A stretch of DNA of 33,190 bases from Lachnospiraceae bacterium (GCA_017550535.1 JAFZOS010000024.1:1-33190); one strand, 5' to 3'; numbered from the stretch's first letter, positions 1 to 9,602 are shown. A program made the numbers and translations. Notes: a model not told the origin generated them from the sequence alone.

Positions 1-774
1 ACCACGTGGGACCAATACAAGTACAATACGAATACCGCGGCTACATTTATGATCTACACTCTGCTGTGTGCATTTGTGTTCCTTGAGATGTTTTATGATA
101 AGTCGCCTGTTGTCGGACTGTTCATGGTAATGCTCCTTTTAAAGGGCTTCCAGATGTCGCTTTGGCACCGTGCAAGGGGCGCATTTATCATGCTCATCAT
201 GTTTATGGTATTCCGATATCTTATACCTTCAAAATGGTGGGGCAATAAGACCTTCTATAAGGTACTGTGTCTGCTCGCCACGTTCGGTTCGCTGCTTTTT
301 GTCGGAATATATGTGGTAGTCGGAGCTACCGGGGCGAACTTTAAGATGCCGTTCTTTTATAAGGAGGTTTTCTCGGGCAGGGATAAGATCTGGTATGAGT
401 TCTTTACAATGCTGACGGAAACTCCGCTTAAACCTTTTACCGGCATCGGCACTAACTGGCAGCTTCAGTCATTCTTTGAATTCAACGTACATAACGCGAT
501 GTACAATTTCCTTGTGATCCACGGCGTGATCGTATTTGCGGGGATATTGTATTTCATATTCAAACGCCTCCAAACCTTCCATGCGGGTATTGCAGGAAGC
601 ATAGAATGTGATGACGCGGAAGTAAGCAAAGCAGGAAGCAGGGTGGCGCTGTGTGCGATGTGTGCCCTCATGGCTGTGTTCTTTGAATCGTATTTCGATG
701 TCGACCTTATCTGGGCCGACTACGCCATAAACCTGATATTTATACTATGTGTTGTTAATAATTATGAAAAATAA
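1..774 (+). CDS. Wzy/O-antigen ligase-like membrane protein, 5' end outside window
   Basis: The reading frame is open from base 1, so this is the C-terminal 257 residues of a longer protein; the first ATG in the window (49) is internal. Several hydrophobic segments are followed by a loop containing GRDKIWYEFF, then P-x-TGIGTNW and a conserved His-Asn (VHNAMYNF), and then two more membrane segments. This is the Wzy_C/O-antigen ligase pattern. Such proteins polymerise or ligate lipid-linked glycan repeats on the outer face of the membrane. The same order of motifs recurs in the gene at 2227-3444, so the two are paralogues flanking a flippase gene. The stop overlaps the start of the flippase gene. 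Polymerase versus ligase cannot be decided from sequence. Confidence 0.8.
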   Translation, partial: TTWDQYKYNTNTAATFMIYTLLCAFVFLEMFYDKSPVVGLFMVMLLLKGFQMSLWHRARGAFIMLIMFMVFRYLIPSKWWGNKTFYKVLCLLATFGSLLFVGIYVVVGATGANFKMPFFYKEVFSGRDKIWYEFFTMLTETPLKPFTGIGTNWQLQSFFEFNVHNAMYNFLVIHGVIVFAGILYFIFKRLQTFHAGIAGSIECDDAEVSKAGSRVALCAMCALMAVFFESYFDVDLIWADYAINLIFILCVVNNYEK

Positions 775-2218
775 TGAACATTCAAAATTTAAATACTTCA
801 CCGGCAACCTTGCCCTGTTCACGATCAGTAATTTCGTCTCAAAGATACTGGTCTTCCTTCTTGTACCGTTTTATACCAATGTCCTTTCAACCGCGGACTA
901 TGGTATAGCGGATGTGATGCAGACAACGCTTCTTTTACTCGTCCCCGCACTTACTATAAATATGGGCGAAGCGGCACTGCGCTTCGGTATTGACAGGAGC
1001 GATAAGCGAAATGAGATACTGAGTATAGGACTTAAGTTTGTGGCACTTGCCTGCATAATAGTTGCGGTGGGAAGCGGGATAGGCTGTATCTTTACGGCTC
1101 CGCATATCAAGTGGTATCTTTTCCTGTTCATTTTCCTGTTCTTAACTAACAGCATCTATGAATTCCTGATACTGTTCTTCCAGGGCTGTGAGAAGGTTAA
1201 GATAGTCGTATGCGGAAGCGTTTTTTCGACACTGGTATTATTACTCAGCAATATATATTTCCTGCTTGTAGCAAAGATAGGACTTAACGGATATCTGCTT
1301 TCCCAGATGCTTGCATTCTCATTTGCATCCGTATTGATGCTGATCCTCGGACATAAGACCATGCCGGATATCGTGGGCCTTAAAAAACACGGGGAAGGCG
1401 GTAAAGAATTCGAAAAAGAACTCATATCCTACGGCGTCCCTATGATCGCATATTCAACGGGAAGCTGGATAAATAATGCGGCTGACAGATATCTGGTATC
1501 GTTTATAAAAGGTGTCGCTGCAAACGGAGTATACGGCGTGGCATACAAGATACCGGCGATACTCACTGTATTCCAGCGGATATTCGCACAGGCATGGCAG
1601 ATGTCTGCGACAAAGAGCTACGAGGATGATAACAGTAAGGAATTCTTCTCACAGATGTATACGTTTTACAATACATTTATGGTCATCGGCTGCGCCTTCC
1701 TTATATTGATCGTAAGGCTGCTTGCGTTCCTTATGTTTAAAAAGGATTTCTATGAAGCATGGCAGTTTGTTCCGCCGCTTCTCATTTCCGTTGCGTTTGG
1801 TGCGATGACAGGTTTCCTTGGTTCCATCTGCCTTGCATATAAGGATTCAAAAGCCATGGGATTTGCAACCGGAACCGGCGCAGCGGTCAATATAATATTA
1901 AACCTTATACTTATACCGGGGTATGGTGCAATGGGAGCTGCCATAGCCACTGCAGTTTCATATTATCTTATGTATTTCATGGCTTTTATCAAAGTGTCGG
2001 GACATGTTAAACTTGATGTGAAGCTTACCCGTGACTACATCGCCTATGCCCTCCTCATCCTCGAAGCATTGATAATGGTCGCGGGAGATAGAATGGGAAT
2101 TAACGCTAAGGGTGATTATATGATCGGCGGGATCATTTTTATAGTGATTCTTATCATGTATTTTTGTGAAATAAAGAATATCATAAAAAAGCTTCTAAGG
2201 CATCCCCTTGAGGCGTAA
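764..2218 (+). CDS. Wzx-type oligosaccharide flippase (MOP/PST family)
   Basis: This protein of about 484 residues has roughly 12-14 predicted membrane helices. It begins MKNNEHSKFKYF, runs straight into a first helix (GNLALFTISNFVSKILVFLL) and carries the family's early PFYTNVLSTADYGIADV segment. Proteins of this type flip undecaprenyl-linked repeat units across the membrane for Wzy-dependent polymerisation. The ATG at 764 is preferred; a GTG at 749 would add five residues (MLLII) deeper inside the previous gene. Neither has a clear Shine-Dalgarno, which fits translational coupling to the upstream gene, whose stop codon ends at 774. It sits between two Wzy-like genes, consistent with one export/polymerisation module. 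The family is clear, the substrate unknown. Confidence 0.88.
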   Translation: MKNNEHSKFKYFTGNLALFTISNFVSKILVFLLVPFYTNVLSTADYGIADVMQTTLLLLVPALTINMGEAALRFGIDRSDKRNEILSIGLKFVALACIIVAVGSGIGCIFTAPHIKWYLFLFIFLFLTNSIYEFLILFFQGCEKVKIVVCGSVFSTLVLLLSNIYFLLVAKIGLNGYLLSQMLAFSFASVLMLILGHKTMPDIVGLKKHGEGGKEFEKELISYGVPMIAYSTGSWINNAADRYLVSFIKGVAANGVYGVAYKIPAILTVFQRIFAQAWQMSATKSYEDDNSKEFFSQMYTFYNTFMVIGCAFLILIVRLLAFLMFKKDFYEAWQFVPPLLISVAFGAMTGFLGSICLAYKDSKAMGFATGTGAAVNIILNLILIPGYGAMGAAIATAVSYYLMYFMAFIKVSGHVKLDVKLTRDYIAYALLILEALIMVAGDRMGINAKGDYMIGGIIFIVILIMYFCEIKNIIKKLLRHPLEA

Positions 2219-2226
2219 CGTATAAC

Positions 2227-3444
2227 ATGAACGAAACAGATAACGAAAAATTAAAAGCTCAAAAACTTAGAAAAGAAATGGGCAACCTGGCAGTGATGGC
2301 AGGTGTGTTTGTGCTGACGACGGCAGAGTGGCATTTCTTTGAATGGTACGAGGCAGTTACGCCGTACGGGACTCTTATTGCGAGCCTGTTCCTTATAATT
2401 GCCCTTTTCTGTTATATGGATATAAAAGACATGCTTAAGGATCCCGCTTTTTATCTTATGGCGGGAGCCGACGTTGTTGCCCTTATAAATCTGTTCCTTA
2501 TAGGATCTGATAAGGGAGCTATACTTACGGTGGCTGATTTTATCCTTATCCTGTATCTTGCTAACAAGATCGATCTATCGAAAAAGCAGGTCATTATTTC
2601 CATGTGCTATCTGGGATTCTTTTTCCTGTACTGGACGTTTGACGTTAAAGGATACTTCAAGGGATACAATACCAACTATGGCGGGCTTGTACTTATCTCG
2701 GGCTTCTTTTTTGCGATATATGCGCTTGAGTATTTAAGGCTTTATCTTGTTGAAATAAAGGGTGTTAAAAATGCAAAATGGCTCCTTGCGGTAACTGTAT
2801 TTTTCTTCGCATGGGGCTATAATATAATCGCGTGGTACAGGAGCAGGTGCGCGCTCCTCGGACTTGCAGCCTTCGCGGTGCTTATACTTATTCCCTTAAA
2901 GGTTTGGAAAAACAGGATCTTTTACACGGTACTTACTGCCGTAACAACCGCGGGTTCTGTTTTGGTCAGCCTTGTTTATGTATGGCTGGGCGCAATGAAG
3001 GATGTGTTCAGCATAAGGATCTTTTATAAAGATCTGATATCGGGACGTGAGGAGATATGGTCCGAATTATGGAGTGCCTTTATAAAGCAGCCTGTCACAG
3101 GCATAGGTTCATCCTATGAAATGCAGCTTGACTGGCTGGGCGGCATGTTCGAGGTACATAACGGTCTGCTTGATATACTTATCGTTCACGGGATAGCAGT
3201 ATTCTGTGTTACCATAGTATTTATGATAAAGAGGTTTCTTGAACTGCATGATGCGGGAACGAAGAGTCACATAAACAAATGTGCCGCGGCGGGTCTGTTT
3301 GCGATGATGATGCCGGCGTTTATGGAAAACTATATCATTGTTCCGCCATTTTCACTTATAATGCTTATCCTTATCGGTACCATTAAGGCCGGCAGCTTAA
3401 GCGACACCCGGTCGGGGGCAGTAATGGAGGACAGTCGTAAATGA
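2227..3444 (+). CDS. Wzy/O-antigen ligase-like polymerase, complete
   Basis: A 405-residue polytopic membrane protein with about ten hydrophobic segments. Near its C-terminus it has GREEIWSELWSAF, then PVTGIGSSYEM and a His-Asn pair (FEVHNGLLD), which match the Wzy_C core seen in the fragment at 1-774. Expected role: polymerisation, or transfer to an acceptor, of lipid-linked glycan units outside the membrane. It starts 8 bp after the flippase stop. Its last bases overlap the start of the sensor kinase gene (ATGA overlap at 3441-3444), so it is probably in one transcript with both. The presence of two such genes around one flippase suggests one polymerase and one ligase or cell-wall transferase, but this is inference. 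Confidence 0.82.
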   Translation: MNETDNEKLKAQKLRKEMGNLAVMAGVFVLTTAEWHFFEWYEAVTPYGTLIASLFLIIALFCYMDIKDMLKDPAFYLMAGADVVALINLFLIGSDKGAILTVADFILILYLANKIDLSKKQVIISMCYLGFFFLYWTFDVKGYFKGYNTNYGGLVLISGFFFAIYALEYLRLYLVEIKGVKNAKWLLAVTVFFFAWGYNIIAWYRSRCALLGLAAFAVLILIPLKVWKNRIFYTVLTAVTTAGSVLVSLVYVWLGAMKDVFSIRIFYKDLISGREEIWSELWSAFIKQPVTGIGSSYEMQLDWLGGMFEVHNGLLDILIVHGIAVFCVTIVFMIKRFLELHDAGTKSHINKCAAAGLFAMMMPAFMENYIIVPPFSLIMLILIGTIKAGSLSDTRSGAVMEDSRK

Positions 3445-6400
3445 CAAAAAGGAAGTTTATAACAGCGTCAGCCGTTATTGGTTTGGCGCTCGGAATGGCC
3501 GTGGCTCATTCCGTCTCGGCAGACACAGAGTCACAAAACATCGGAGGAGGCTATGCTGTTACGGGGCAGCTTGGTGAGACCGGGTATATGGCCAGGCTTT
3601 ATGATGCTTCAAACGGCCTGCCTACTTCGGATGCTAATTATATCCTTGCCACGAGCGACGGATATGTTTATATCGGCGGATACAGCGGCGTCATACGATA
3701 TGACGGCAGTACTTTTGAACGCCTTAATTCCACGAACGGTCTTACAAGCGCCAGGGTTATGTTTGAAGATACAGACGGCAGGATATGGGTCGGGACCAAT
3801 GACAACGGCGTGGTAGTGCTTGACGGCCACACTCGGCTTCATTATTCCTATGAGGACGGTCTGACCTCATCATCTATCCGTACGTTTGCACAGGGAAGCG
3901 ACGGCAGCATTTACATAGGTTCGACGAGCGGCGTTTCATATGTAGATACTGATGGTGAACTGTGCCGCCTTGATGACGAAAGGCTCAATAACGAGATCAT
4001 AGTCCGTATGGTCTCGGGTCCTGACGGGATAGTTTACGGAAACACAAAAGAAGGAGCGGTATTTGCTATAGACAGCAAAAAGACAGCCGCCTTTTATACA
4101 AGCGATGATCTTGAGATGGAGACCGTATCCACGATATTTGCGGATCCCGATACTCCGGGAATGGTTTATATTGGGACAGAATCAGACTATCTGTACTACG
4201 GCGGATTCGGAAAGAAAAGCAGCGAACTTAAAAAGATAAGTGCCGCCCCCGCAAATACGATCTATTGGATCACTTCCGCATGCGGAAGGATCTGGATCAC
4301 AGCCGAAAATGTTGCCGGTTATATCGGTACCGACGATCGTTTCAGGGTTCTGACAAATATCCCCATGAACAATTCCATAGATATGCTGACGTCCGACTAT
4401 CAGGGCAATCTGTGGCTTGCATCGTCAAGGCAGGGAGCCATGAAGGTCGTGACGAGCAATTTCCGCGATTATACGGAAGAAGCAGGTCTTACGCTGGAGG
4501 CGGTCAACTCGACCTGCCGGTATGATGATAAGCTGTATATAGGAACCGATACAGGACTGTTCATCCTTGATGATAAACTGGATCAGGTACAGGATGAACT
4601 GAGCGCATATCTTGAGGGCACGAGGATTAGATGTATCACAAAAGATACAGAAGGAAACCTGTGGATATCGACATACACAAACGACCTTGGGCTTGTGTGC
4701 TATTCTCCCTCAAAAGGTATTACAAACTTTACGACCAATGACGGTATGCCCGATAACAAGGCGCGTACAACCGTAATAACTTCCGACGGCTCCGTCCTTT
4801 CCGGCACTAACGGCGGCCTCGCTGTCATAAAGGACGGCAGGATAGTAAGGACGGTGGAAGAATCATCCGTCGTCAACAATTCGGTTTTCCTGACTCTCTG
4901 CGAGGGCGATGACGGGAAGATATATGTAGGAACCGACGGTGACGGGATTTACGTTATAGACGGTGAAGAGATAAGCAGGATCGGCAGGGATGAAGGACTT
5001 ACGAGCGATGTTATATTAAGGATCAAAAAGGATGAAGCAAGGGGCCTTTACTGGATCATAACATCCAACTCGATCCAGTATTTAAAGGATGGAAAGATCA
5101 CGAATGTTGATTCTTTCCCATATAATAACAATTACGATATCTTTACCGATGAAACGGACAATATATGGATTCTTTCGTCGATGGGGATATACTGTTTAAG
5201 CGCGCAGGATATGCTTGATAACACGGCTACGAATTACAGGCTGTACACGCTTTCAAACGGACTGCCGAGCGCACCCACGGCGAACTCTTTCAGCGAACTG
5301 GATGAGCAGGGTAACCTGTATGTGGCAGGAAGGACGGGCGTATGTCTTATTAATGTCAATAATTTCTTTGAACAGGAATCCCACATAAAGATCGGAGTAA
5401 AATCCATATTCTGTAACGACACAAAGATACTTCCCGACAGGGCGGGCGTATACACCATACCGGCGGTTACGGGTCGTATCCAGATACTTCCGGCGATACT
5501 TGATTATTCGATGACAAACCCATTGGTGCATGTGTATCTTGAAGGTACGAACGAACCCGGTATCAGCTGCGAACAGAGCGACCTGACACCGCTTGAGTAT
5601 ACGAATTTGGGCTACGGAAATTATACGCTGCATATATGTGTTCTTGATAAAGCCACAAAGGCGGTTTTACAGGATGAAACGTTCCGCATCGTCAAAACTC
5701 CGCGGATAACGGAACTGCTGGCATTCAGGATAATGTGCATCCTTCTGCTTGTGCTCCTTGCGGGCTTCATCGTATGGCGCTTCATGCGTGCAACGATCAT
5801 CCGCAGGCAGTATGAGGAGATAAGGCTCGCAAAGGAAGAGGCCGAGCGTGCCAACAACGCAAAATCACAGTTCCTCGCAAATATGTCGCATGAGATCCGT
5901 ACTCCCATAAACACAATAATGGGAATGAATGAAATGGCCATGCGTGAGGATGCATCGGACGTGCCGTCGGCTTATCACATGTCCATGATGCATTATGCAT
6001 ATGATATCCGCAATGCATCTGAATCACTGCTTTCTCTTATAAACGACCTGCTTGATATGTCGAAGATAGAATCAGGCAAGATGCACCTTGTTGAGCAGGA
6101 ATATGATACGCAGAACCTTTTAAGGTCCATCGTTTCGATGATACGGGTCCGCAGCGCCGAAAAGGACTTAACCTTTGAAGTGATCGTTGATGATGCGCTT
6201 CCCAAGCTTATGTACGGCGACATGGGAAAGATAAAGCAGATAGTGTTAAACCTCCTTACGAATGCGGTCAAATATACCGAGCAGGGAGGCTTTACATTAA
6301 AGGTGTCGCTTGAAGGAAAGGATGATGAAAACTGCGACCTTAAGTTTTCTGTTAAGGACACCGGAATAGGCATTAAGGAAGAGGATATGGAGCGCCTGTT

Positions 6401-7649
6401 TACGGCGTACGAACGGCTGGATGAAGAGAAAAACAGCGGCATCCAGGGTACCGGCCTCGGACTCGATATATCAAGGAGGTTTGCCGAGCTAATGGGCGGT
6501 AGGCTTACCTGCAGCAGTGTTTACGGCGAAGGCTCGGAGTTTGTCCTTACGGTAAAACAGAAGATAGTGAATGCCGAGCCGATAGGGCAGTTTAGCGAGC
6601 ATGATGAGAGCACATCAAAAGGAGCCTATGTTCCAAAGTTTGTGGCGCCCGATGCGCAGATCCTTGTGGTCGATGATAACTCGATGAACCTAAATGTTAT
6701 AAAGGGTCTGTTAAAGGCTACAAAAATACATGTTACAACAGCTTCGAGCGGTCCCGAATGCCTTGAAAAGATTAAGGAAACGAAGTTTAATATAGTATTT
6801 CTGGATCATATGATGCCGGGCATGGACGGTATAGAGACCATGCAGAACATACTTAAGACAGATCCCGATCTTCCCGTTTATGCGCTCACCGCAAATGCAA
6901 CGGCGGGTGAAGGATTCTACAGGTCAAAAGGCTTTACCGGTTACCTTTCAAAACCTGTTGAGAGCAGGCTTTTGGAGGAAGCTATAATGCAGCATCTTCC
7001 GGATGAGATGATAAGCATCCCCGAGACCGTGGATAATTCACAGGAGCTTGAAGAACTTCCCGAAGAGCTTATGTGGCTTAATAAAACGGAAGGCATATCT
7101 GTGGCGGACGGTATAAGGAATTCCGGCGGCGTTACAAACTACATCGATTCGCTTGAGCTGTTCCTTGATACTATCGATGAGAATTCTAAGGTGATAAAGG
7201 ATGCATATGATAACGATGATCTGAAGCTGTACATAATAAAGGTGCATGCGCTTAAGAGTTCGGCGAGGATCATAGGTGCAAACGGTCTTTCTGAACTGGC
7301 AGCAGGCCTTGAGGATGCCGGCAATAAGGGCGATAAGGATTTCATCGATGACAATACGGAGAGGCTTCTTTCGGAGTACGGCAATTACAGGGAAAGGCTC
7401 GCCGGACTTATAAAGGACGAAGGCGATAGCAATAAGGAGATGATACCTAAGGAGGAGCTTGACGATGCATATGCGGCGCTTAGGGATGTGGTACCGCAGA
7501 TGGATTACGATGCGGTCGAGATGATACTCGATCAGCTCAGCGAATACGAGCTTCCGAAAGAGGATGCGGAACTTATGGATAAACTCACAAAGCTGCTTAA
7601 ACGCTTTGACTGGGGTGCGATCGAAGAACTGCTGGGTGTTCAGCAATAA
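3441..7649 (+). CDS. Hybrid sensor histidine kinase with beta-propeller sensor, receiver and Hpt domains
   Basis: This 1402-residue protein has a signal peptide (MTKRKFITASAVIGLALGMA). About 700 extracellular residues follow, with two-component-regulator propeller repeats such as IWVGTNDNGVVVL and IYVGTDGDGIYVID. Next come a Y_Y_Y-like segment near 680-750, one membrane helix (about 759-783), a HisKA domain with the phosphoacceptor H817 in MSHEIRTP, and a HATPase with N box (LNLLTNAVKYTE) and G boxes (DTGIGI, GTGLGL). A receiver (about 1073-1195) has acidic residues D1078/D1079 and phospho-site D1122, and an Hpt domain carries H1269 (VHALKSSA). A conserved-looking helical tail ends the protein. 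Unlike Bacteroides HTCS regulators there is no AraC-type DNA-binding domain, so phosphate must leave via Hpt to another regulator. The start overlaps the Wzy-like gene by 4 bp. Confidence 0.93.
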   Translation: MTKRKFITASAVIGLALGMAVAHSVSADTESQNIGGGYAVTGQLGETGYMARLYDASNGLPTSDANYILATSDGYVYIGGYSGVIRYDGSTFERLNSTNGLTSARVMFEDTDGRIWVGTNDNGVVVLDGHTRLHYSYEDGLTSSSIRTFAQGSDGSIYIGSTSGVSYVDTDGELCRLDDERLNNEIIVRMVSGPDGIVYGNTKEGAVFAIDSKKTAAFYTSDDLEMETVSTIFADPDTPGMVYIGTESDYLYYGGFGKKSSELKKISAAPANTIYWITSACGRIWITAENVAGYIGTDDRFRVLTNIPMNNSIDMLTSDYQGNLWLASSRQGAMKVVTSNFRDYTEEAGLTLEAVNSTCRYDDKLYIGTDTGLFILDDKLDQVQDELSAYLEGTRIRCITKDTEGNLWISTYTNDLGLVCYSPSKGITNFTTNDGMPDNKARTTVITSDGSVLSGTNGGLAVIKDGRIVRTVEESSVVNNSVFLTLCEGDDGKIYVGTDGDGIYVIDGEEISRIGRDEGLTSDVILRIKKDEARGLYWIITSNSIQYLKDGKITNVDSFPYNNNYDIFTDETDNIWILSSMGIYCLSAQDMLDNTATNYRLYTLSNGLPSAPTANSFSELDEQGNLYVAGRTGVCLINVNNFFEQESHIKIGVKSIFCNDTKILPDRAGVYTIPAVTGRIQILPAILDYSMTNPLVHVYLEGTNEPGISCEQSDLTPLEYTNLGYGNYTLHICVLDKATKAVLQDETFRIVKTPRITELLAFRIMCILLLVLLAGFIVWRFMRATIIRRQYEEIRLAKEEAERANNAKSQFLANMSHEIRTPINTIMGMNEMAMREDASDVPSAYHMSMMHYAYDIRNASESLLSLINDLLDMSKIESGKMHLVEQEYDTQNLLRSIVSMIRVRSAEKDLTFEVIVDDALPKLMYGDMGKIKQIVLNLLTNAVKYTEQGGFTLKVSLEGKDDENCDLKFSVKDTGIGIKEEDMERLFTAYERLDEEKNSGIQGTGLGLDISRRFAELMGGRLTCSSVYGEGSEFVLTVKQKIVNAEPIGQFSEHDESTSKGAYVPKFVAPDAQILVVDDNSMNLNVIKGLLKATKIHVTTASSGPECLEKIKETKFNIVFLDHMMPGMDGIETMQNILKTDPDLPVYALTANATAGEGFYRSKGFTGYLSKPVESRLLEEAIMQHLPDEMISIPETVDNSQELEELPEELMWLNKTEGISVADGIRNSGGVTNYIDSLELFLDTIDENSKVIKDAYDNDDLKLYIIKVHALKSSARIIGANGLSELAAGLEDAGNKGDKDFIDDNTERLLSEYGNYRERLAGLIKDEGDSNKEMIPKEELDDAYAALRDVVPQMDYDAVEMILDQLSEYELPKEDAELMDKLTKLLKRFDWGAIEELLGVQQ

Positions 7650-7664
7650 AGGAAGGGTGACAGG

Positions 7665-8423
7665 ATGGATAAGAACAGTATGATCGTAACAGGGGATAAA
7701 GAATCATTCATCGTGCGGGTGCTCATAAAGAAACTGCGTGACGCCGGTATTGACTGCTCATTCGTACCGAACACGGTAAATGACATTAATTCAAAGCTGT
7801 CAGCCATCTCGCTCCTTGTCCTTTACATGGAAGATGACGTAAGGCCCAGGGAAGATGTGCTCCATTTCCTTAAGGAAAAGCTTGATGAGAATAATGTACA
7901 GATGATCCTTATAGGGGCTCAGCATGATATCCGGTATATATGCGATAACGTGCCGGGAGAGCTCGTTTACAAAACGTTTTCAAGGCCCGTTGACAACGAG
8001 GGGTTTGTCGCGGCGGTAACCGAGTATTTTAAAATGATGGAATCCGGTGAATTCAGGAAGAGCATACTCATAGTGGATGATGATCCCAATTATCTCGGAC
8101 TTGTAAGGCAGTGGCTTAAGGGAACGTATAAAGTCGCCATGGCCAATTCGGGACTGCAGGCCATTAAGTGGCTCGGGCATAATAAGGTCGATCTTATACT
8201 GCTTGATTATGAGATGCCGGTTACCACCGGCCCGCAGGTGCTTGAGATGTTAAGGAGCGATAATGAGACAAGGTCGATCCCCGTTATGTTCTTAACGGGC
8301 AGGAGCGATAAGGAAAGCGTGATGTCGGTGCTTGCGCTGCGCCCGGAAGGCTATTTCTTAAAGACGATACAGCGGGAAGAACTGCTTGAAAAACTTAATG
8401 ATTATTTTATAATGCACAAATAA
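7665..8423 (+). CDS. Response regulator: degenerate N-terminal receiver-like domain plus C-terminal receiver
   Basis: A 252-residue protein. Residues about 130-250 form a receiver domain: acidic pocket D138/D139 (ILIVDDD), phosphoacceptor D181 (LILLDYEMP), T211 (FLTGR) and K233. The usual Lys-Pro is Lys-Thr here. Residues 1-125 look like a second receiver-like fold (alternating strands and helices) without the acidic pocket. There is no DNA-binding or enzymatic output domain. It lies 15 bp after the hybrid kinase, with a GGAAGG ribosome site. It is therefore a good candidate partner of that kinase's Hpt domain, either as a phosphate sink or as a protein-protein regulator. The pairing is inferred from position only. 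Confidence 0.87.
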   Translation: MDKNSMIVTGDKESFIVRVLIKKLRDAGIDCSFVPNTVNDINSKLSAISLLVLYMEDDVRPREDVLHFLKEKLDENNVQMILIGAQHDIRYICDNVPGELVYKTFSRPVDNEGFVAAVTEYFKMMESGEFRKSILIVDDDPNYLGLVRQWLKGTYKVAMANSGLQAIKWLGHNKVDLILLDYEMPVTTGPQVLEMLRSDNETRSIPVMFLTGRSDKESVMSVLALRPEGYFLKTIQREELLEKLNDYFIMHK

Positions 8424-8446
8424 CGGGACAGTTTAAGGAGGGCGTT

Positions 8447-9442
8447 ATGAGCGAAAAGGATAAGAAGTTAAAGGTTGCGTTTTTTGATTCCAAGGATTAT
8501 GACATCGAGTCGTTTGAGGAAGCAGAGCAGGCAAAAAAGTTTAAGATAAAATACTTCGATACAAAGCTTACGGAAGACACGGCAAAGCTTGCGAAGGGGT
8601 ATGACGTTGTGTGCGTATTCGTCAACGATACCGTTGATGAGAAGGTGATAAATTCGCTTGTTAAGAAGGGTGTTAAGCTGGTGGCGCTTAGGTGCGCAGG
8701 CTTTAATAACGTGGATGTAAAGGCAGCTTCGGGTAAACTCGGGGTCGTAAGGGTTCCTGCCTACTCGCCGTATGCGGTGGCCGAGCATGCGATGTCTCTT
8801 CTGCTTACTTCCGTAAGGCGCATACACAAGGCATACATAAGGACCAAGGATTTCAATTTCAGCTTAAACGGTCTCATGGGATTTGACCTGCACGGCAAGA
8901 CAGTGGGTGTGGTCGGAACGGGCAAGATCGGCCGTGTGTTCATCGATATATGTAAGGGGTTCGGGATGAACGTGATCGCATACGATAAGTTTCCCGCAAA
9001 GGATGTTGATTTTGAATATGTTGATATAAAGGAGATATGGAAAAGGAGCGACATCATCTCGTTCCACTGCCCTCTTACGGAGGAGACCTATCATCTGGTT
9101 GACGAAAAGAGCATAAAGAACATGAAAAAGGGTGTCGTGCTCATCAATACTTCAAGGGGCGCTCTCATAGATGCCGATGCGCTGCTTGAGGGAATAAGGA
9201 AGCGCCATATAGGAGCTGCCTGCCTTGATGTGTATGAGGAGGAAGCAGAGGTGTTCTTCGAGGATAAGTCAGGCCATATCCTTGAGGATGACACTCTTGC
9301 AAGGCTTATATCGATGCCCAACGTTATAGTGACTTCTCACCAGGCTTTCCTTACAAAGGAGGCGCTTAAAAACATCGCAAACACGACACTTGACAACATA
9401 AGTGAGTACTTTGAAACGGGTAAGTGTGCGAACGAGGTCTGA
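8447..9442 (+). CDS. ldhA: D-lactate dehydrogenase (NAD-dependent D-2-hydroxyacid dehydrogenase)
   Basis: A 331-residue enzyme that reduces pyruvate to D-lactate with NADH in the cytoplasm, a fermentation end reaction. The nucleotide-binding motif is GTGKIG (157-162). The catalytic set R237 (NTSRGAL), E266 (DVYEEEAE) and H298 (SHQAFLT) is in the expected spacing for the family. The FFEDKS and HQAFLTKEAL segments are typical of fermentative LdhA rather than phosphoglycerate or erythronate dehydrogenases. The length matches the family (about 330). A strong AAGGAGGG ribosome site precedes ATG 8447. It lies 23 bp after the response regulator gene and may share its transcript, although the function is unrelated to glycans. 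Exact substrate preference (pyruvate versus other 2-oxoacids) is not provable from sequence. Confidence 0.92.
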   Translation: MSEKDKKLKVAFFDSKDYDIESFEEAEQAKKFKIKYFDTKLTEDTAKLAKGYDVVCVFVNDTVDEKVINSLVKKGVKLVALRCAGFNNVDVKAASGKLGVVRVPAYSPYAVAEHAMSLLLTSVRRIHKAYIRTKDFNFSLNGLMGFDLHGKTVGVVGTGKIGRVFIDICKGFGMNVIAYDKFPAKDVDFEYVDIKEIWKRSDIISFHCPLTEETYHLVDEKSIKNMKKGVVLINTSRGALIDADALLEGIRKRHIGAACLDVYEEEAEVFFEDKSGHILEDDTLARLISMPNVIVTSHQAFLTKEALKNIANTTLDNISEYFETGKCANEV

Positions 9443-9500
9443 TTCTTGTTACGGGTTGTGTTCAGCGGCTCTAAACGGCTGATTTTGCGGCAATAATCTA

Positions 9501-9529
9501 TTGTATTTTTCTGTAAAATATGTTACTAT
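9501..9529 (+). promoter_or_regulatory. Sigma-A-type promoter upstream of the charged hypothetical protein
   Basis: The -35 element TTGTAT (9501-9506) is separated by exactly 17 bp from the -10 element TACTAT (9524-9529). A TG one base before the -10 gives an extended -10 (TGTTACTAT). Predicted transcription start is near 9536, leaving a leader of about 108 nt before ATG 9644. No other gene start lies nearby, so it should serve the gene at 9644. Confidence 0.7.
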
Positions 9530-9562
9530 AAAATCACCTATGGATATGTATGTGACAGTATT

Positions 9563-9602
9563 CAAGATATAGAATTTACAGGGAACGCAGCACCATATCT
9601 TG
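9563..9602 (+). other. Inverted repeat in the 5' leader of the gene at 9644
   Basis: A perfect 8-bp inverted repeat: CAAGATAT (9563-9570) and ATATCTTG (9595-9602), with a 24-nt loop. It lies between the predicted transcription start and the ribosome site. It could be a leader hairpin or an operator; no known riboswitch consensus is recognisable. Confidence 0.4.

Noticed and set aside
7038-7646. 202-codon minus-strand open frame under the kinase Hpt region
   Set aside because: It is antisense to the conserved Hpt and tail sequence, has no ribosome site or recognisable domain, and is best explained as a shadow.
9463-9486. Possible terminator after ldhA (CAGC...GCTG followed by ATTTT)
   Set aside because: The stem has only four clean base pairs with an internal mismatch and a short T-run, too weak to call.
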